This document shows, one piece after another, positions 54,482-64,000 of a DNA stretch of 64,000 bases. Below the pieces are notes generated by a model. It did not search any database and was not told the DNA's origin. It worked only from the letters and a program-made list of their open reading frames with translations. How positions within the stretch are numbered: position 1 is the first letter of the stretch; each line of letters starts with the position of its first letter. The stretch spans positions 2,055,232 through 2,119,231 of the forward strand of contig NZ_JAEHGD010000001.1 in the NCBI RefSeq assembly GCF_016097405.1, given 5' to 3'. The position numbers and the translations under genes are program-made. The stretch is from a methane-oxidizing endosymbiont of Gigantopelta aegis. GTDB taxonomy: Bacteria > Pseudomonadota > Gammaproteobacteria > Methylococcales > Methylomonadaceae.

Positions 54482-55384
54482 ATGCGCTATCCGTTTGTTT
54501 TTGTCTTGATTATTGTGTTGTTATCGGCCGCGGCGTGCTCTCAGTCGATTAACGAGCCCATTACTTTTTTCCAGGTACAGACGCCACGGCCTTTTGGCTA
54601 TGTGATTGGCGATGAAATCAAACAGCGTATCCTTATCGAAACCCGGCCAGGATTAGTTTTGCAGCGTAGCAGCTTGCCTGCCAGGGGTGCGGTTAATCGC
54701 TGGCTTGATTTGAAAAGGATTGACATTGATAAAACGACAACTGGGACAGGCGTCCGTTATCGAATCGACCTGACTTATCAACTGTTTTACGCACCTTTAG
54801 AAGTGAAAATGCTTGAACTCCCCAGCTTTACCTTGCAATTTAAACAATTTGGCCATGTCATCGAAAAAAAGGTTCCAGGCTGGCATTTTACCGCGGCGCC
54901 CCTGCGTGAGTTAGCCGTCAGGAAGGAGGATGGCAAAGAATATATGCGGCCGGATGCACCCGCGCCGTTACTCGACAGCCGCAGCCTGCGTAACCGGCTG
55001 ATAATCAGTTTGGCTATTGTGCTGGGGGCATTGTTTTACCTGGCCTGGCTCTATGGTCGATTACGTTTTTTACCTCAGTACCGGGTTTTCAAAGTGCCTT
55101 GTCAGCAATTGGCTAGGTATTCGGCAGGCGATTTAACCCGGATGTTGAACATCATGCATGGGGCGTTGAATCAATTGAATGGCAAACCCTTGTTTCAACA
55201 TCAATTGGCAGATTTTTATCAGCGCTTTCCGCATTACCAATCCTTAGATGACGAATTAAATTGGTTTTTCGATTATTCCAATCAACATTTTTTTGATTCC
55301 AGTCCCAAGGGTGGCAAAAAAGAGAGCGATAAAATTAAAGCCTTATGCCGGCATTGTCTGCAAATAGAGCGAGGCATGCGATGA
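54482..55384 (+). CDS. mxaA: MxaA, calcium-insertion protein
   Basis: A 300-residue protein with a lipoprotein-like N-terminus (VLIIVLLSAAACSQ), a periplasmic beta-rich domain (FGYVIGDEIKQRILIETRPG), one membrane segment (IISLAIVLGALFYLAWLYGRL, about residues 173-193) and a cytoplasmic helical tail. Mutants of mxaA in other methylotrophs make dehydrogenase without calcium. The codon before the ATG is GTG, so the start may be one residue earlier. It overlaps mxaC by four bases. Confidence 0.87.
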   Translation: MRYPFVFVLIIVLLSAAACSQSINEPITFFQVQTPRPFGYVIGDEIKQRILIETRPGLVLQRSSLPARGAVNRWLDLKRIDIDKTTTGTGVRYRIDLTYQLFYAPLEVKMLELPSFTLQFKQFGHVIEKKVPGWHFTAAPLRELAVRKEDGKEYMRPDAPAPLLDSRSLRNRLIISLAIVLGALFYLAWLYGRLRFLPQYRVFKVPCQQLARYSAGDLTRMLNIMHGALNQLNGKPLFQHQLADFYQRFPHYQSLDDELNWFFDYSNQHFFDSSPKGGKKESDKIKALCRHCLQIERGMR

Positions 55385-56364
55385 ATCTAGCGGTGGATCA
55401 CCCTTGGGTATTGCTGGCGTTACTGATGGCGTTATTTCCATTATGGAACAATGGCGTGAGCCAGAGCGATTATCCATCCATTGATATTTTGCCGCAAGAC
55501 GCCTTATCAACCGGTATTTCAGTGTTAATCAAGCTATTAGCCGTTGCCGCCATGACGAGTCTGATACTGGCGCTGGCTGGCTTGAATCGGGGCGAGCAAT
55601 ACCGGGAGCGCATCGGTTATGGTGCACATATCGTGTTATTGCTGGATAGAAGTAAAAGTATGGATTATACCTATGCAGGTAAGGCACCTGATGGTCGTGA
55701 AGAATCCAAAGCCAGCGCAGCCAAACGTTTGTTGAGTGAATTTATTAAGCGCCGCCAGCAGGATCGAATCGGTGTCGCTGGCTATAGTACTTCGGCTTTA
55801 TTTATGATGCCGTTGACAGAAAACAAACAAGCGGTGTTAGCTGCTGTTTCAGCTACCGATTTATCTGCATTAGCCTATACCAATATCAGCAAAGGGCTGG
55901 CCATGGGCTTGTCATATTTTCAACAGCAACGCGAACAAACCGGCTCCCGGATTATTCTATTGGTGTCCGATGGCGCGGCCGTCATCGACCCTGATAGCGA
56001 AGCAAATATAAGGCGCTGGGTTAAACAATTGAATATCCGGCTGTATTGGATTTTTATGCGCAGCGAAAACAGTCCCGGATTATATGAAAAACCCGAAGAT
56101 TCACGCGATGACAATGCCGGCGCTATGCCCGAGCGTTATTTGCATCTGTTTTTTAGCAGCTTAGGGATACCTTATAAAGCTTATCAGGCCGAAAACCTGG
56201 ATGCTGTCCAACAAGCCATCAATGACATTAACAAACTGGAAAATAGGCCCTTGCATTATGTCGAAAAGATACCGAAACAGGATTTATCCACGCAATGTTA
56301 TCTGTTGGCAACGGTATTTATCGCTCTGTTATGGGGATTCAAACTGATTGAGGCGCGGCCATGA
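55381..56364 (+). CDS. mxaC: MxaC, membrane-anchored von Willebrand factor A protein
   Basis: A 327-residue protein with membrane segments near residues 8-22, 45-65 and at the C-terminus (QCYLLATVFIALLWGFKL). Between them is a von Willebrand A domain with the metal-site motif LLLDRSKSMDYTY. The ATGA overlap with mxaA fixes the start at 55381. It is part of the calcium-insertion machinery. Confidence 0.87.
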   Translation: MNLAVDHPWVLLALLMALFPLWNNGVSQSDYPSIDILPQDALSTGISVLIKLLAVAAMTSLILALAGLNRGEQYRERIGYGAHIVLLLDRSKSMDYTYAGKAPDGREESKASAAKRLLSEFIKRRQQDRIGVAGYSTSALFMMPLTENKQAVLAAVSATDLSALAYTNISKGLAMGLSYFQQQREQTGSRIILLVSDGAAVIDPDSEANIRRWVKQLNIRLYWIFMRSENSPGLYEKPEDSRDDNAGAMPERYLHLFFSSLGIPYKAYQAENLDAVQQAINDINKLENRPLHYVEKIPKQDLSTQCYLLATVFIALLWGFKLIEARP

Positions 56365-56924
56365 TAAGAGTTGCTCGTTTTTATGCCGGTTGGGGAGGAT
56401 TGTTGATCGCTTTGGTGGTTACTTTGCAAAGTAGCTATGCCTATTTTCAAATAATCCATATCAATCAATTGATTACTCAATTAAATCAAGGCAAAGCCAT
56501 CACGCCCGCGTTATTGAAAAATACGGCGCCTGAATTACAGTTGGCGTATGCGGGTTATCTGAAAAAGAAACACCGTTATCAAGATGCGCAAGTGGTTTTG
56601 GGTAGAATCATCAATCAAGGTAGCCGACATATACAAACGATAACACGCTATAACCTGGGTAATCTCTACTTATCGGAAGCCATTGAATTGGCTGAAGCGA
56701 TGCAGATCAACGAGGCCATGGCGTTGTCTGCCCTGGCTAAACAAGCCTATCGACAGGCTTTAGCATTGGACAGTCAGTATTGGGATGCCAAATATAATTT
56801 GGAAGTAGCCATGCGTTTGTTACCCGAAATGGATCGCATCACCCTGGAACAGGATGAGCCTATTCCGGAGAAAAAAACCAAGCTTTGGGCAACGGTGCCT
56901 GGTTTCCCGCGGGGGTTGCCATAA
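56361..56924 (+). CDS. mxaK: MxaK, membrane-anchored TPR-like protein
   Basis: A 187-residue protein with one N-terminal membrane segment (WGGLLIALVVTLQSSYAYF) and helical TPR-like repeats (ALLKNTAPELQLAYAGYLKKKHRYQDAQVVL, ALAKQAYRQALALDSQYWDAKYNLEVAMR). It fits MxaK, which sits between mxaC and mxaL and is needed for active enzyme. It overlaps mxaC by four bases and is three bases from mxaL. Confidence 0.83.
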   Translation: MIRVARFYAGWGGLLIALVVTLQSSYAYFQIIHINQLITQLNQGKAITPALLKNTAPELQLAYAGYLKKKHRYQDAQVVLGRIINQGSRHIQTITRYNLGNLYLSEAIELAEAMQINEAMALSALAKQAYRQALALDSQYWDAKYNLEVAMRLLPEMDRITLEQDEPIPEKKTKLWATVPGFPRGLP

Positions 56925-56927
56925 ACC

Positions 56928-57887
56928 ATGTTTCGACAACACCTATTAAAAAATCTGAAAGACTATCGGTTTTATGGATTGAGCCTTGCCCTGCTGGCGA
57001 TGTTGGCGTTGTTTATCAAGCCGCAAATCATCAAACGCCAAGCCGTTTATGATTTCACTCTGATCGTTGACATCACACGCAGCATGAATGCCCGGGATTA
57101 CCAGGTGAACGATGAAGCGGCCAGTCGGCTGCAATTTGTTAAACGGGTATTGCACGATGTGGTCTTGCAACTTCCTTGTCAATCCAAAGTGGGGATAGGC
57201 CTTTTTACGGAGCGAAAATCGACTCTGTTGTTTGAGCCTATCGAGGTGTGTTCAGCTTATGCTGAAATCGACAGCGTGATAGAAAACATAGACTGGCGTA
57301 TGGCTTGGGCGGCCGATAGTCGTATCAGCAAGGGCTTGCTGAGCACGCTTACTCAATTGCAGGACAGAGCTAATCAGGTGGTTTTTTTTACCGATGGACA
57401 TGAAGCGCCCCCTGTCAATCCACGCTATAAAACTGACTTCAGCGATGTAAAAGGTAAGTTGAAAGGGGTGTTGGTTGGTGTTGGTGGTTTGCAGAATGTG
57501 CCTATTCCTAAATATGACAACCGGGGGCAGCAGCAAGGTTTTTATCAACCGGAGGACGTGCCGCATCGCTCAACCTTTGGTCTGCCGCCGACCTCATTAC
57601 AGCCCTGGGGCGCTTATCATGCGCGAAATGCGCCGTTTGGTGGCGCTAAAGTGGTTGGTAATCAACATTTAACTCGTTTGTATGAACCCTATTTACAGCA
57701 GCTCGCTAAAGATATTGGCTGGGCTTATCACCGTCTGGAAAACAGTGAGCAACTTAAACAGGCATTATTTGTGCCGGAATTTGCGCGGCAGCAAAAGGTA
57801 GCATCTGACAATCGCATCTATTTTGCCGTAATAGCTTTGGTTTTGTTGGGTTGGGTGTATTTTCCACGCCGTAGAGCAAAGCCGTGA
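56928..57887 (+). CDS. mxaL: MxaL, membrane-anchored von Willebrand factor A protein
   Basis: A 319-residue protein with an N-terminal membrane segment (about residues 18-35), a von Willebrand A domain with LIVDITRSMNARDYQ (DxTxS metal site) and a C-terminal segment (IYFAVIALVLLGWVYFP). It completes the mxaRSACKL set for calcium insertion. mxaD, which normally follows, is at 44306 instead. The usual E, H and B genes are not seen here. Confidence 0.87.
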   Translation: MFRQHLLKNLKDYRFYGLSLALLAMLALFIKPQIIKRQAVYDFTLIVDITRSMNARDYQVNDEAASRLQFVKRVLHDVVLQLPCQSKVGIGLFTERKSTLLFEPIEVCSAYAEIDSVIENIDWRMAWAADSRISKGLLSTLTQLQDRANQVVFFTDGHEAPPVNPRYKTDFSDVKGKLKGVLVGVGGLQNVPIPKYDNRGQQQGFYQPEDVPHRSTFGLPPTSLQPWGAYHARNAPFGGAKVVGNQHLTRLYEPYLQQLAKDIGWAYHRLENSEQLKQALFVPEFARQQKVASDNRIYFAVIALVLLGWVYFPRRRAKP

Positions 57888-58050
57888 TGCCACTTTTGAA
57901 AGTCAATAAAGCCATTTTTCTCCGCATTTTTAATCGTGTTATTATATGATTTATATTTATCGGTGGTTGAAGTTGCGGCCCCGAGCGAATCAAATTGACA
58001 GCATTTTGCCAGCGCATGCGCTGTAACTCTTTGAATTTATTAAAATCGAA

Positions 58051-58074
58051 AGGGGCATGATGCCCCTTTTTTTT
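58051..58074 (+). terminator. Rho-independent terminator upstream of aroK
   Basis: AGGGGCATGATGCCCCT is a perfect hairpin followed by eight or more T's. It would end transcription from the mxa cluster before aroK. Confidence 0.88.
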
Positions 58075-58092
58075 GTGTAATGAAACAGGCGG

Positions 58093-58614
58093 ATGAAACA
58101 GGCGAACAATATTTATCTGATCGGTTTGATGGGGGCGGGTAAAACGACGATGGGCAAGAAACTAGCCCAGGCGTTGCAATGGCCATTTTACGACAGCGAC
58201 CGCGTCATCGAGGAAACAACCGGCGTCAGTATTCCAATGATCTTTGAGTATGAGGGCGAGGAAGGTTTTAGAGATCGGGAACAGGAAATCATAAGCTATC
58301 TCACCGGTCTAGACCAGATTGTCATGGCGACAGGTGGCGGTGCAATTTTACGTCCGGAGAATCGGCAAAAGTTGCAGCAAAATGGCTTTGTTGTTTATCT
58401 TGAATGCTCGATAGAGCGCATTTTGCAGCGGACCCGGCGAGATACCCAGCGTCCCTTGTTACAGACCGAAAATCCACGCCAACGATTAGAGCAGCTTTTG
58501 CAGGAACGCGAGCCGTTGTACCGCGAGTGTGCTGATTTCAGCGTCGATACCGGTATAATGCAGAGTAAGGCCGCGCTTAAAGCGATTTTAACCGAATTTA
58601 AAAAGTATAGATAA
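58093..58614 (+). CDS. aroK: Shikimate kinase
   Basis: A 173-residue enzyme that phosphorylates shikimate in aromatic amino acid synthesis. The Walker A motif [15 protein letters not shown], the shikimate-binding DSDRVIEE and ATGGGAILR are intact. It is one base ahead of aroB, the usual arrangement in gammaproteobacteria. Confidence 0.95.
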   Translation: MKQANNIYLIGLMGAGKTTMGKKLAQALQWPFYDSDRVIEETTGVSIPMIFEYEGEEGFRDREQEIISYLTGLDQIVMATGGGAILRPENRQKLQQNGFVVYLECSIERILQRTRRDTQRPLLQTENPRQRLEQLLQEREPLYRECADFSVDTGIMQSKAALKAILTEFKKYR

Positions 58615-58615
58615 C

Positions 58616-59698
58616 ATGAAGCTCCTGCAGGTTGACCTTAAAGACCGTTCTTATCCGATTTATATTGGCCCGGATTTGTTACAGAATGCCGATTTATTGA
58701 CCGGGCATATTCGCGCCAGTCAAGTCCTTGTCGTAACCAATGAAACCATTGCGCCGCTTTATCTGGAGACGATAAAAAACAGTTTGCACGGGTTTCAGGT
58801 CGAAACCGTCATCTTGCCTGATGGCGAGCAATACAAGACATTAGCCTATGTCGAAAAAATCTTCGATCAATTGTTACGTGCTAAATTCAGCCGCAATGCT
58901 ACCCTAGTTGCGTTAGGCGGTGGTGTCATCGGTGATATGGGGGGCTTCGCGGCAGCCTGTTATCAGCGCGGTATCGACTTTATTCAGATTCCGACCACGC
59001 TGTTGGCGCAAGTCGATTCCTCTGTCGGCGGGAAAACCGGTGTCAATCATCCGTTGGGTAAGAATATGATTGGCGCTTTTTATCAGCCGAAATGCGTGAT
59101 TGCGGCGACAGATGTGTTGAAAACGCTTGATGACAGGCAGTTGTCTGCAGGGCTGGCCGAGGTCATTAAATATGGCTTGATTCGAGATCTGCCCTTTTTT
59201 GAATGGCTGGAGCAAAATATATCTGCGCTGATCTCGCGCGATGATGAAGCGATGGCCTATGCCATTGAGCGCTCCTGTCAAAACAAGGCAGAGGTTGTGG
59301 CCGAAGATGAATTTGAAGCCGGCGTGCGAGCCACCTTGAATTTAGGCCACACCTTTGGTCATGCGATTGAAACGGGCATGGGCTATGGACACTATTTACA
59401 CGGTGAAGCGGTCGCTATCGGTACCTGTTTTGCAGCCGATTTGTCGCGCCGCTTGGGTTGGCTGAATGATGCTGATGTTGACAGAATTTTAAATCTGTTT
59501 CGGGCCGCAAAGTTACCGGTCGATCCACCGGAGATGATGACGACCGAGCAATACCTGGATTTAATGGCGGTGGACAAAAAAAATGTCGATGGCAAAATTC
59601 GGCTGATTTTGTTGGAAGCATTGGGGAAAGCGACATTACCCATTAATATAGAGACCTCAATTCTGAAAGAAACCTTAGATAGCTATGCCGGAAAATGA
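58616..59698 (+). CDS. aroB: 3-dehydroquinate synthase
   Basis: A 360-residue enzyme that closes the first ring of the shikimate pathway. The NAD-binding region [23 protein letters not shown], the [29 protein letters not shown] segment and the zinc ligands in [11 protein letters not shown] are all present. Its stop overlaps the start of the damX-like gene. Confidence 0.95.
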   Translation: MKLLQVDLKDRSYPIYIGPDLLQNADLLTGHIRASQVLVVTNETIAPLYLETIKNSLHGFQVETVILPDGEQYKTLAYVEKIFDQLLRAKFSRNATLVALGGGVIGDMGGFAAACYQRGIDFIQIPTTLLAQVDSSVGGKTGVNHPLGKNMIGAFYQPKCVIAATDVLKTLDDRQLSAGLAEVIKYGLIRDLPFFEWLEQNISALISRDDEAMAYAIERSCQNKAEVVAEDEFEAGVRATLNLGHTFGHAIETGMGYGHYLHGEAVAIGTCFAADLSRRLGWLNDADVDRILNLFRAAKLPVDPPEMMTTEQYLDLMAVDKKNVDGKIRLILLEALGKATLPINIETSILKETLDSYAGK

Positions 59699-61367
59699 TG
59701 ATGTCGTTTATCATTCAGCAGACCGAGAAAGTCGTCAGACATTAGATAATATTCATCGTCTGGTTACTTTAGAGCGCTCGCAGAAACTCGATTTGTTGAT
59801 TCATTTGATCAACAATTTGAGTCAACCTCTGGTGATTTGTGGGCCGGACGGTATTGGCAAAACGACTTTGCTGGATGTATTGCAGGCTCATCAGCAAGCG
59901 CATTGGCGTATTTGTCGTATCGAGGGCTCGGCGCAGCTGAGTTTTGAGCGTTTAAACACACAATTGCAACAACAGCTTGCCGATGTAGAAGGGGAAAGCC
60001 TGAGCGATAAGCTTAGCCATTTAGATGATACGCCACAAAAAGTCGTTTGGATTATCGATAATGCAGGTTTCCTCGTGCCGGGATTGATCAGCAGCCTGAT
60101 TCAGTTTGCCCGCCGGTACGATTGTTTGCGTTTGGTGTTGGTATTGACGCATGATGAACTGCATCTAAAGAACAGTTCCGATCCCGATATTAGTGACTGT
60201 CACTTGATCGAGATACCGCCATTGAGCCTTCGGCATTACACCGCATTTCTGCAAAATTTATCTGCAGGCCAGGGGGCAATGATTTCGTTTAATGCCATCA
60301 ATGACGGTCTGGTTGAAAATCTGTACAAGAAAACGCATGGTATTCCGGGGAAAATTATCGAGGAATTGCCGCGTTTATCACACTACAAGCCGGCTTCATC
60401 GCTGGCATGGGGTGGTAGTGCCTTAATCGTGGCTGGCCTTCTCGTCGCCGGCGGACTGATGGTTTGGCACAAGCCTGAAACGACCACAAAACAAGCGACT
60501 GATATCTCAGAAACCTTGTATAAAAAACGCACGGTCGATATTTCTGTGGCCACACCGGTTATTCAGGCGCCGGTCAGTCCTGCGTATCAACCCGAACCTG
60601 CGATAAATAGTACCAATGTTGTCGAGGAGTCAGCTAAAACACCTATTCAACATGACACTATTCAGCCTTTGGCCGAAGCGCCCGGCGAGTCTGATAATCA
60701 AGACAACGGAGTGGGTCAAGCGGCAGTTGTGGTGGATGATGGGGATAACGGCAGCGTAGTGAATAGCACTAACAACGAAACGACGGCCATACAAAAGCCT
60801 GCGGCGGAAAATGATGTTTCTGTGCCGGCAACGATACAACAAGAAACACAAGCTGTTGCGTTACAAAATACAGCGGCGGCTCCCGATGAGACACCGCTGC
60901 GCGTAGAGCAAAAAAATAAACCTGAAAAGCCTGAGCCACCGAAAAAGACTGAAAAACCGGTTGATAAGACGGCGAATCAACAAAAGCCAGCGATTGATGT
61001 GGCGCAGAAAACCCCAGAGGATACGCCGCCGGCGGTGAAAAAAGTATCCCCAAAACCTGAGCCTATCGTAGCCCACCTCACGGGCAAGGATTGGTTGAAA
61101 AGCCGTAATCCCAAGCACTACACCTTGCAGATCATGGTACTGTCGCAGCACGAAAGCGCCGAAAAGTTAATCCGTAAATATCCATCGCAGCAAAAAAACA
61201 TGCATTATTTTGCCGTGCAAAAACAGGGTACAACAAAATATGTGGTGGTGTTAGGTGATTACCCAAGTCGCTCGGCGGCTAAAAGGGCGCGTAAACGCTT
61301 GCCTAAGCCGCTGTCAAAAGCCTGGATTCGATCATTCAGGGTTTTACAGCAACAAAATGCAGGGTAG
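59685..61367 (+). CDS. damX: DamX-like ATPase and SPOR-domain cell-division protein
   Basis: A 560-residue protein. A cytoplasmic AAA-type domain with Walker A in [17 protein letters not shown] (about residues 50-66) is followed by one membrane segment ([17 protein letters not shown], near residue 250), a Pro/Lys-rich linker and a C-terminal SPOR domain ([22 protein letters not shown]...[17 protein letters not shown]). SPOR binds denuded septal peptidoglycan. Its place between aroB and hemE matches DamX. Confidence 0.87.
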   Translation: MPENDDVVYHSADRESRQTLDNIHRLVTLERSQKLDLLIHLINNLSQPLVICGPDGIGKTTLLDVLQAHQQAHWRICRIEGSAQLSFERLNTQLQQQLADVEGESLSDKLSHLDDTPQKVVWIIDNAGFLVPGLISSLIQFARRYDCLRLVLVLTHDELHLKNSSDPDISDCHLIEIPPLSLRHYTAFLQNLSAGQGAMISFNAINDGLVENLYKKTHGIPGKIIEELPRLSHYKPASSLAWGGSALIVAGLLVAGGLMVWHKPETTTKQATDISETLYKKRTVDISVATPVIQAPVSPAYQPEPAINSTNVVEESAKTPIQHDTIQPLAEAPGESDNQDNGVGQAAVVVDDGDNGSVVNSTNNETTAIQKPAAENDVSVPATIQQETQAVALQNTAAAPDETPLRVEQKNKPEKPEPPKKTEKPVDKTANQQKPAIDVAQKTPEDTPPAVKKVSPKPEPIVAHLTGKDWLKSRNPKHYTLQIMVLSQHESAEKLIRKYPSQQKNMHYFAVQKQGTTKYVVVLGDYPSRSAAKRARKRLPKPLSKAWIRSFRVLQQQNAG

Positions 61368-61407
61368 TTTAGCCTGCTTCCCCCTTGACTTAACTTCCTA
61401 AAAACGA

Positions 61408-62472
61408 ATGACTGATTTAAAAAACGATATTTTTTTGAAAGCCTTGTTAAAACAGCCGATTGATAAAACACCGGTTTGGATGATGCGCCAGGCCGGCCGT
61501 TATTTGCCAGAGTACCGGGAGGTCAGGGCCAAGGCCGGCAGCTTCCTTAATCTATGTACTAACCCAGAATTGGCGTGCGAGGTCACACTGCAGCCTTTGG
61601 AGCGCTTTGATTTTGACGCGGCGATTTTGTTTTCTGATATTTTGACCATCCCCGATGCCATGGGTTTGGGACTTTATTTTTCCGAAGGGGAGGGGCCAAA
61701 GTTCGAGCGTCCGGTGCGCACGCGTGCCGATATAGAAAAATTGCCGATTCCAGACCCTGCCGCGGAGTTACGTTATGTCACCGATGCGGTCAGTTTGATT
61801 CGGAAAGAATTAAATGGTCGGGTGCCGTTAATCGGCTTTTCCGGCAGTCCTTGGACGTTGACGACCTATATGGTGGAAGGCGGCAGCAGCAAAAGCTTTC
61901 AAAAAGTCAAAGCGATGTTGTTTGAACAGCCTGAATTGATGCATCAGATGCTGGATAAACTGGCGCAGTCGGTCGCCGCCTATCTAAATGCACAAATCGA
62001 AGCCGGCGCCCAGGCCGTCATGTTATTTGACACCTGGGGCGGCGTACTCAGCACCGAAGATTATCGAGATTTCTCGCTTAACTATGCCAAGCAAGTGCGG
62101 GCATTATTAAAAACCGAGCAAGATGGCCAACAAATCCCAACCGTCTTGTTTTCCAAGGGCGGTGGGCTGTGGCTGGAAACCATGGCCGATGCCGGTTATG
62201 ACGCCTTGGGGTTGGACTGGCAGACCGATATTGCTCAGGCCAGACAGCGCGTAGGTGATAAAGTCGCCTTGCAAGGCAACCTGGATCCGATTGCACTGTA
62301 TGCCAATCCTGAAGTGATTCGGCAAAAAGTCGGAACGATTCTGGAAAAATATGGCACAGGCTCGGGCCATGTTTTCAATCTAGGGCATGGTATTTTGCCG
62401 GATGTTAATCCTGAACATGTCAAAGCTATGGTCGATGCAGTGCATCAATTGAGTCCGCAGTATCATCAATGA
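61408..62472 (+). CDS. hemE: Uroporphyrinogen decarboxylase
   Basis: A 354-residue enzyme that converts uroporphyrinogen III to coproporphyrinogen III in haem synthesis. The signature [17 protein letters not shown] at the N-terminus and [17 protein letters not shown] in the centre are intact, as is the length. The supply of haem matters to an organism with many c-type cytochromes. No promoter was resolved in the 40-base gap before it. Confidence 0.96.
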   Translation: MTDLKNDIFLKALLKQPIDKTPVWMMRQAGRYLPEYREVRAKAGSFLNLCTNPELACEVTLQPLERFDFDAAILFSDILTIPDAMGLGLYFSEGEGPKFERPVRTRADIEKLPIPDPAAELRYVTDAVSLIRKELNGRVPLIGFSGSPWTLTTYMVEGGSSKSFQKVKAMLFEQPELMHQMLDKLAQSVAAYLNAQIEAGAQAVMLFDTWGGVLSTEDYRDFSLNYAKQVRALLKTEQDGQQIPTVLFSKGGGLWLETMADAGYDALGLDWQTDIAQARQRVGDKVALQGNLDPIALYANPEVIRQKVGTILEKYGTGSGHVFNLGHGILPDVNPEHVKAMVDAVHQLSPQYHQ

Positions 62473-62649
62473 TATTTGGAGAGTATGAGGTGTAAAATCC
62501 TTACGTATCATGGGGTTTAATTGTAAATGGAACTTTCTAGCATGCTTCGTGCTCTTTTTTTTCGAATCTGTCGATTTCATTGTGAGAGTGCGGTTAAAAC
62601 GCCAATCGACTAAAATTTCCGACCAAGAATAGATTTAACCGGAGTCAGG

Positions 62650-63162
62650 GTGAGTATTTTAACGATTTTAGAATTTCCAGATAAACGGCTCAGAACTGTG
62701 GCCAAGCCTGTCGAGAACGTCGATGACGGGATTCGCAAACTGGTCGATGATATGCTGGAAACCATGTATGAAGCCAAAGGGGTCGGCCTTGCGGCAACCC
62801 AGGTCAATGTCCACAAACGAGTGATTGTGATTGATACCAGCGAAGATAAAGATGCGCCGTTGTGCTTGATTAACCCGGAGATTATCGAGAAAGATGGCGT
62901 TGAAGAGTCGGAAGAGGGGTGTTTGTCGGTACCAGGGTTTTATGAAAAGGTTCAGCGTGCTGAACATATTAAGGTTAGGGCTTTAAATAAGGACGGAGAG
63001 CCATTTGAACTGGAAGCGAAGGAATTGTTAGCTGTCTGTATTCAACACGAAATGGATCATCTGCAAGGCAAGTTGTTCGTGGACTATTTGTCGCCGTTGA
63101 AAAGAAAGCGCATTAAAGAGAAGTTGGAAAAAATACATAAACAGCAACGGAAAGGCGGATGA
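62650..63162 (+). CDS. def: Peptide deformylase
   Basis: A 170-residue metalloenzyme that removes the formyl group from nascent proteins. The three motifs [18 protein letters not shown] and [12 protein letters not shown] are intact; cysteine and two histidines bind the metal. It starts at a GTG (62650). The stop overlaps the fmt start by four bases. Confidence 0.96.
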   Translation: MSILTILEFPDKRLRTVAKPVENVDDGIRKLVDDMLETMYEAKGVGLAATQVNVHKRVIVIDTSEDKDAPLCLINPEIIEKDGVEESEEGCLSVPGFYEKVQRAEHIKVRALNKDGEPFELEAKELLAVCIQHEMDHLQGKLFVDYLSPLKRKRIKEKLEKIHKQQRKGG

Positions 63163-64000
63163 AAATAATCTTTGCCGGAACGCCCGATTTTGCCGTTCCA
63201 ACCTTAAACATGCTGTTGCAATCCGAACACCAGGTCTGTGCCGTTTACACCCAGCCCGACCGGCCTGCGGGGCGTGGGCGAAAATTAACGCCTAGCCCTG
63301 TCAAACAGGCGGCAACCGAAGCCGGTGTGCCGGTTTATCAGCCGCTTAATTTCAAACATGAGGCCGACCGACAGGATTTGCAGGCATTGCAGGCCGACTT
63401 AATGGTTGTCGTAGCTTATGGCTTGATTTTGCCCCAAGCGGTACTCGATACACCGCGGCTGGGCTGTGTCAATGTGCATGCCTCATTGTTGCCGCGTTGG
63501 CGTGGTGCCGCGCCGATTCAGCGGGCATTGATGGCAGGTGACAAGGAGACTGGCGTGACTATTATGCAAATCGTAAAAAAACTGGATGCCGGCGATATGT
63601 TGCATAAAGAAGTCTGCCCGATTGATGAGCAAATCACCGCGGGTGAATTGCATGACAAACTGGCGCAGCTCGGCGCAGTAGGCTTACAAAAGATTCTACC
63701 GCAAATCGAGGCACAAACACTTGAGCCGGAACCTCAGGATGAATCTCAAGTGACGTATGCTGAAAAATTACAAAAAGCGGAAGCTGAGTTGGACTGGACG
63801 CAACCTGCGCGGGTGTTGAATCGAAAAATCCGCGGCTTGAATCCCTGGCCGGTTGCGCAGACACATTATCAAGGCAAGCCCTTGAGAATCTGGCGTGCGG
63901 AGGTTATTGATGAAGCCTGTGAAAAGGCGCCCGGTGTGGTTTTAAATCACGGCAAACACGTCGATGTGGCGACCGGTGATGGATGGTTGCGTTTGCTGGA
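63159..64000 (+). CDS. fmt: Methionyl-tRNA formyltransferase (runs off the window)
   Basis: The first 280 codons are visible. The N-terminal catalytic domain has [12 protein letters not shown], the active-site [19 protein letters not shown] and the formyl-folate pocket sequence ending in LDAGDM. The C-terminal domain begins at about residue 205. The ATGA overlap with def is typical. The frame remains open at the window edge. Confidence 0.95.
   Translation, partial: MKIIFAGTPDFAVPTLNMLLQSEHQVCAVYTQPDRPAGRGRKLTPSPVKQAATEAGVPVYQPLNFKHEADRQDLQALQADLMVVVAYGLILPQAVLDTPRLGCVNVHASLLPRWRGAAPIQRALMAGDKETGVTIMQIVKKLDAGDMLHKEVCPIDEQITAGELHDKLAQLGAVGLQKILPQIEAQTLEPEPQDESQVTYAEKLQKAEAELDWTQPARVLNRKIRGLNPWPVAQTHYQGKPLRIWRAEVIDEACEKAPGVVLNHGKHVDVATGDGWLRLL

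Overview
The window is from a gammaproteobacterial methylotroph, most likely a Type I methanotroph of the order Methylococcales. The main evidence is a long mxa cluster for the calcium/PQQ methanol dehydrogenase, set among typical gammaproteobacterial housekeeping neighbourhoods (rph-rdgB-yicC, aroK-aroB-damX-hemE, def-fmt, secA, rimO). The genus cannot be fixed from the sequence alone. No rRNA, tRNA or CRISPR array was recognised.

Layout. 1-2.7 kb: a tight minus-strand operon of an outer-membrane porin-like protein, a tetrahaem cytochrome c, a small HAMP membrane protein and the start of a chemotaxis-type receptor. 3-19.2 kb: core genes (ycgR-type PilZ protein, SMR exporter, tusB/dsrH, dsrC/tusE, rimO, csp, acyP, secA, glgP, trmL, a REC-GGDEF-EAL protein, an APH-type kinase, rdgB, rph, a Ser/Thr kinase, yicC). 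19.4-39.7 kb: an accessory island that opens with a truncated tyrosine integrase and is riddled with insertion sequences (IS110/IS1111, two IS3 copies, IS4, IS5 types, IS66 and an IS701-like element). Between them lie defence genes: yfjP-like metallopeptidase ygjP, hsdR and abiEii/abiEi in one operon without hsdM or hsdS, an XRE plus ImmA/IrrE pair, a Beta-family protein gene split by IS66, a truncated sce7726-like gene, a scrap of a DUF6932-like gene and the broken 3' end of a pilQ-type secretin gene.

39.8-57.9 kb: methanol oxidation. A LuxR-type protein, a PepSY protein, a YVTN beta-propeller protein, a MoxY-like histidine kinase with its response regulator, mxaD, a second YVTN protein and a divergent response regulator precede mxaF-J-G-I-R-(membrane protein)-S-A-C-K-L. 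MxaFI oxidises methanol in the periplasm and passes electrons to cytochrome cL (MxaG). MxaJ and MxaR/S/A/C/K/L serve assembly and calcium insertion. The mxaG gene is interrupted by a 1390-bp IS4 copy with perfect 20-bp terminal repeats and an 11-bp target duplication. A GGAAWWWWTCC-like palindrome recurs in the regulatory gaps of this region, with three copies in front of mxaF. 58-64 kb: aroK-aroB-damX, hemE, def and the start of fmt.

A caution on quality: many of the frameshifts in this window, especially in IS copies, fall in homopolymer runs (A, G or T off by one), so some broken genes may be sequencing errors rather than real mutations. Insertions bounded by target duplications are not explained that way, although a misassembly could still be.
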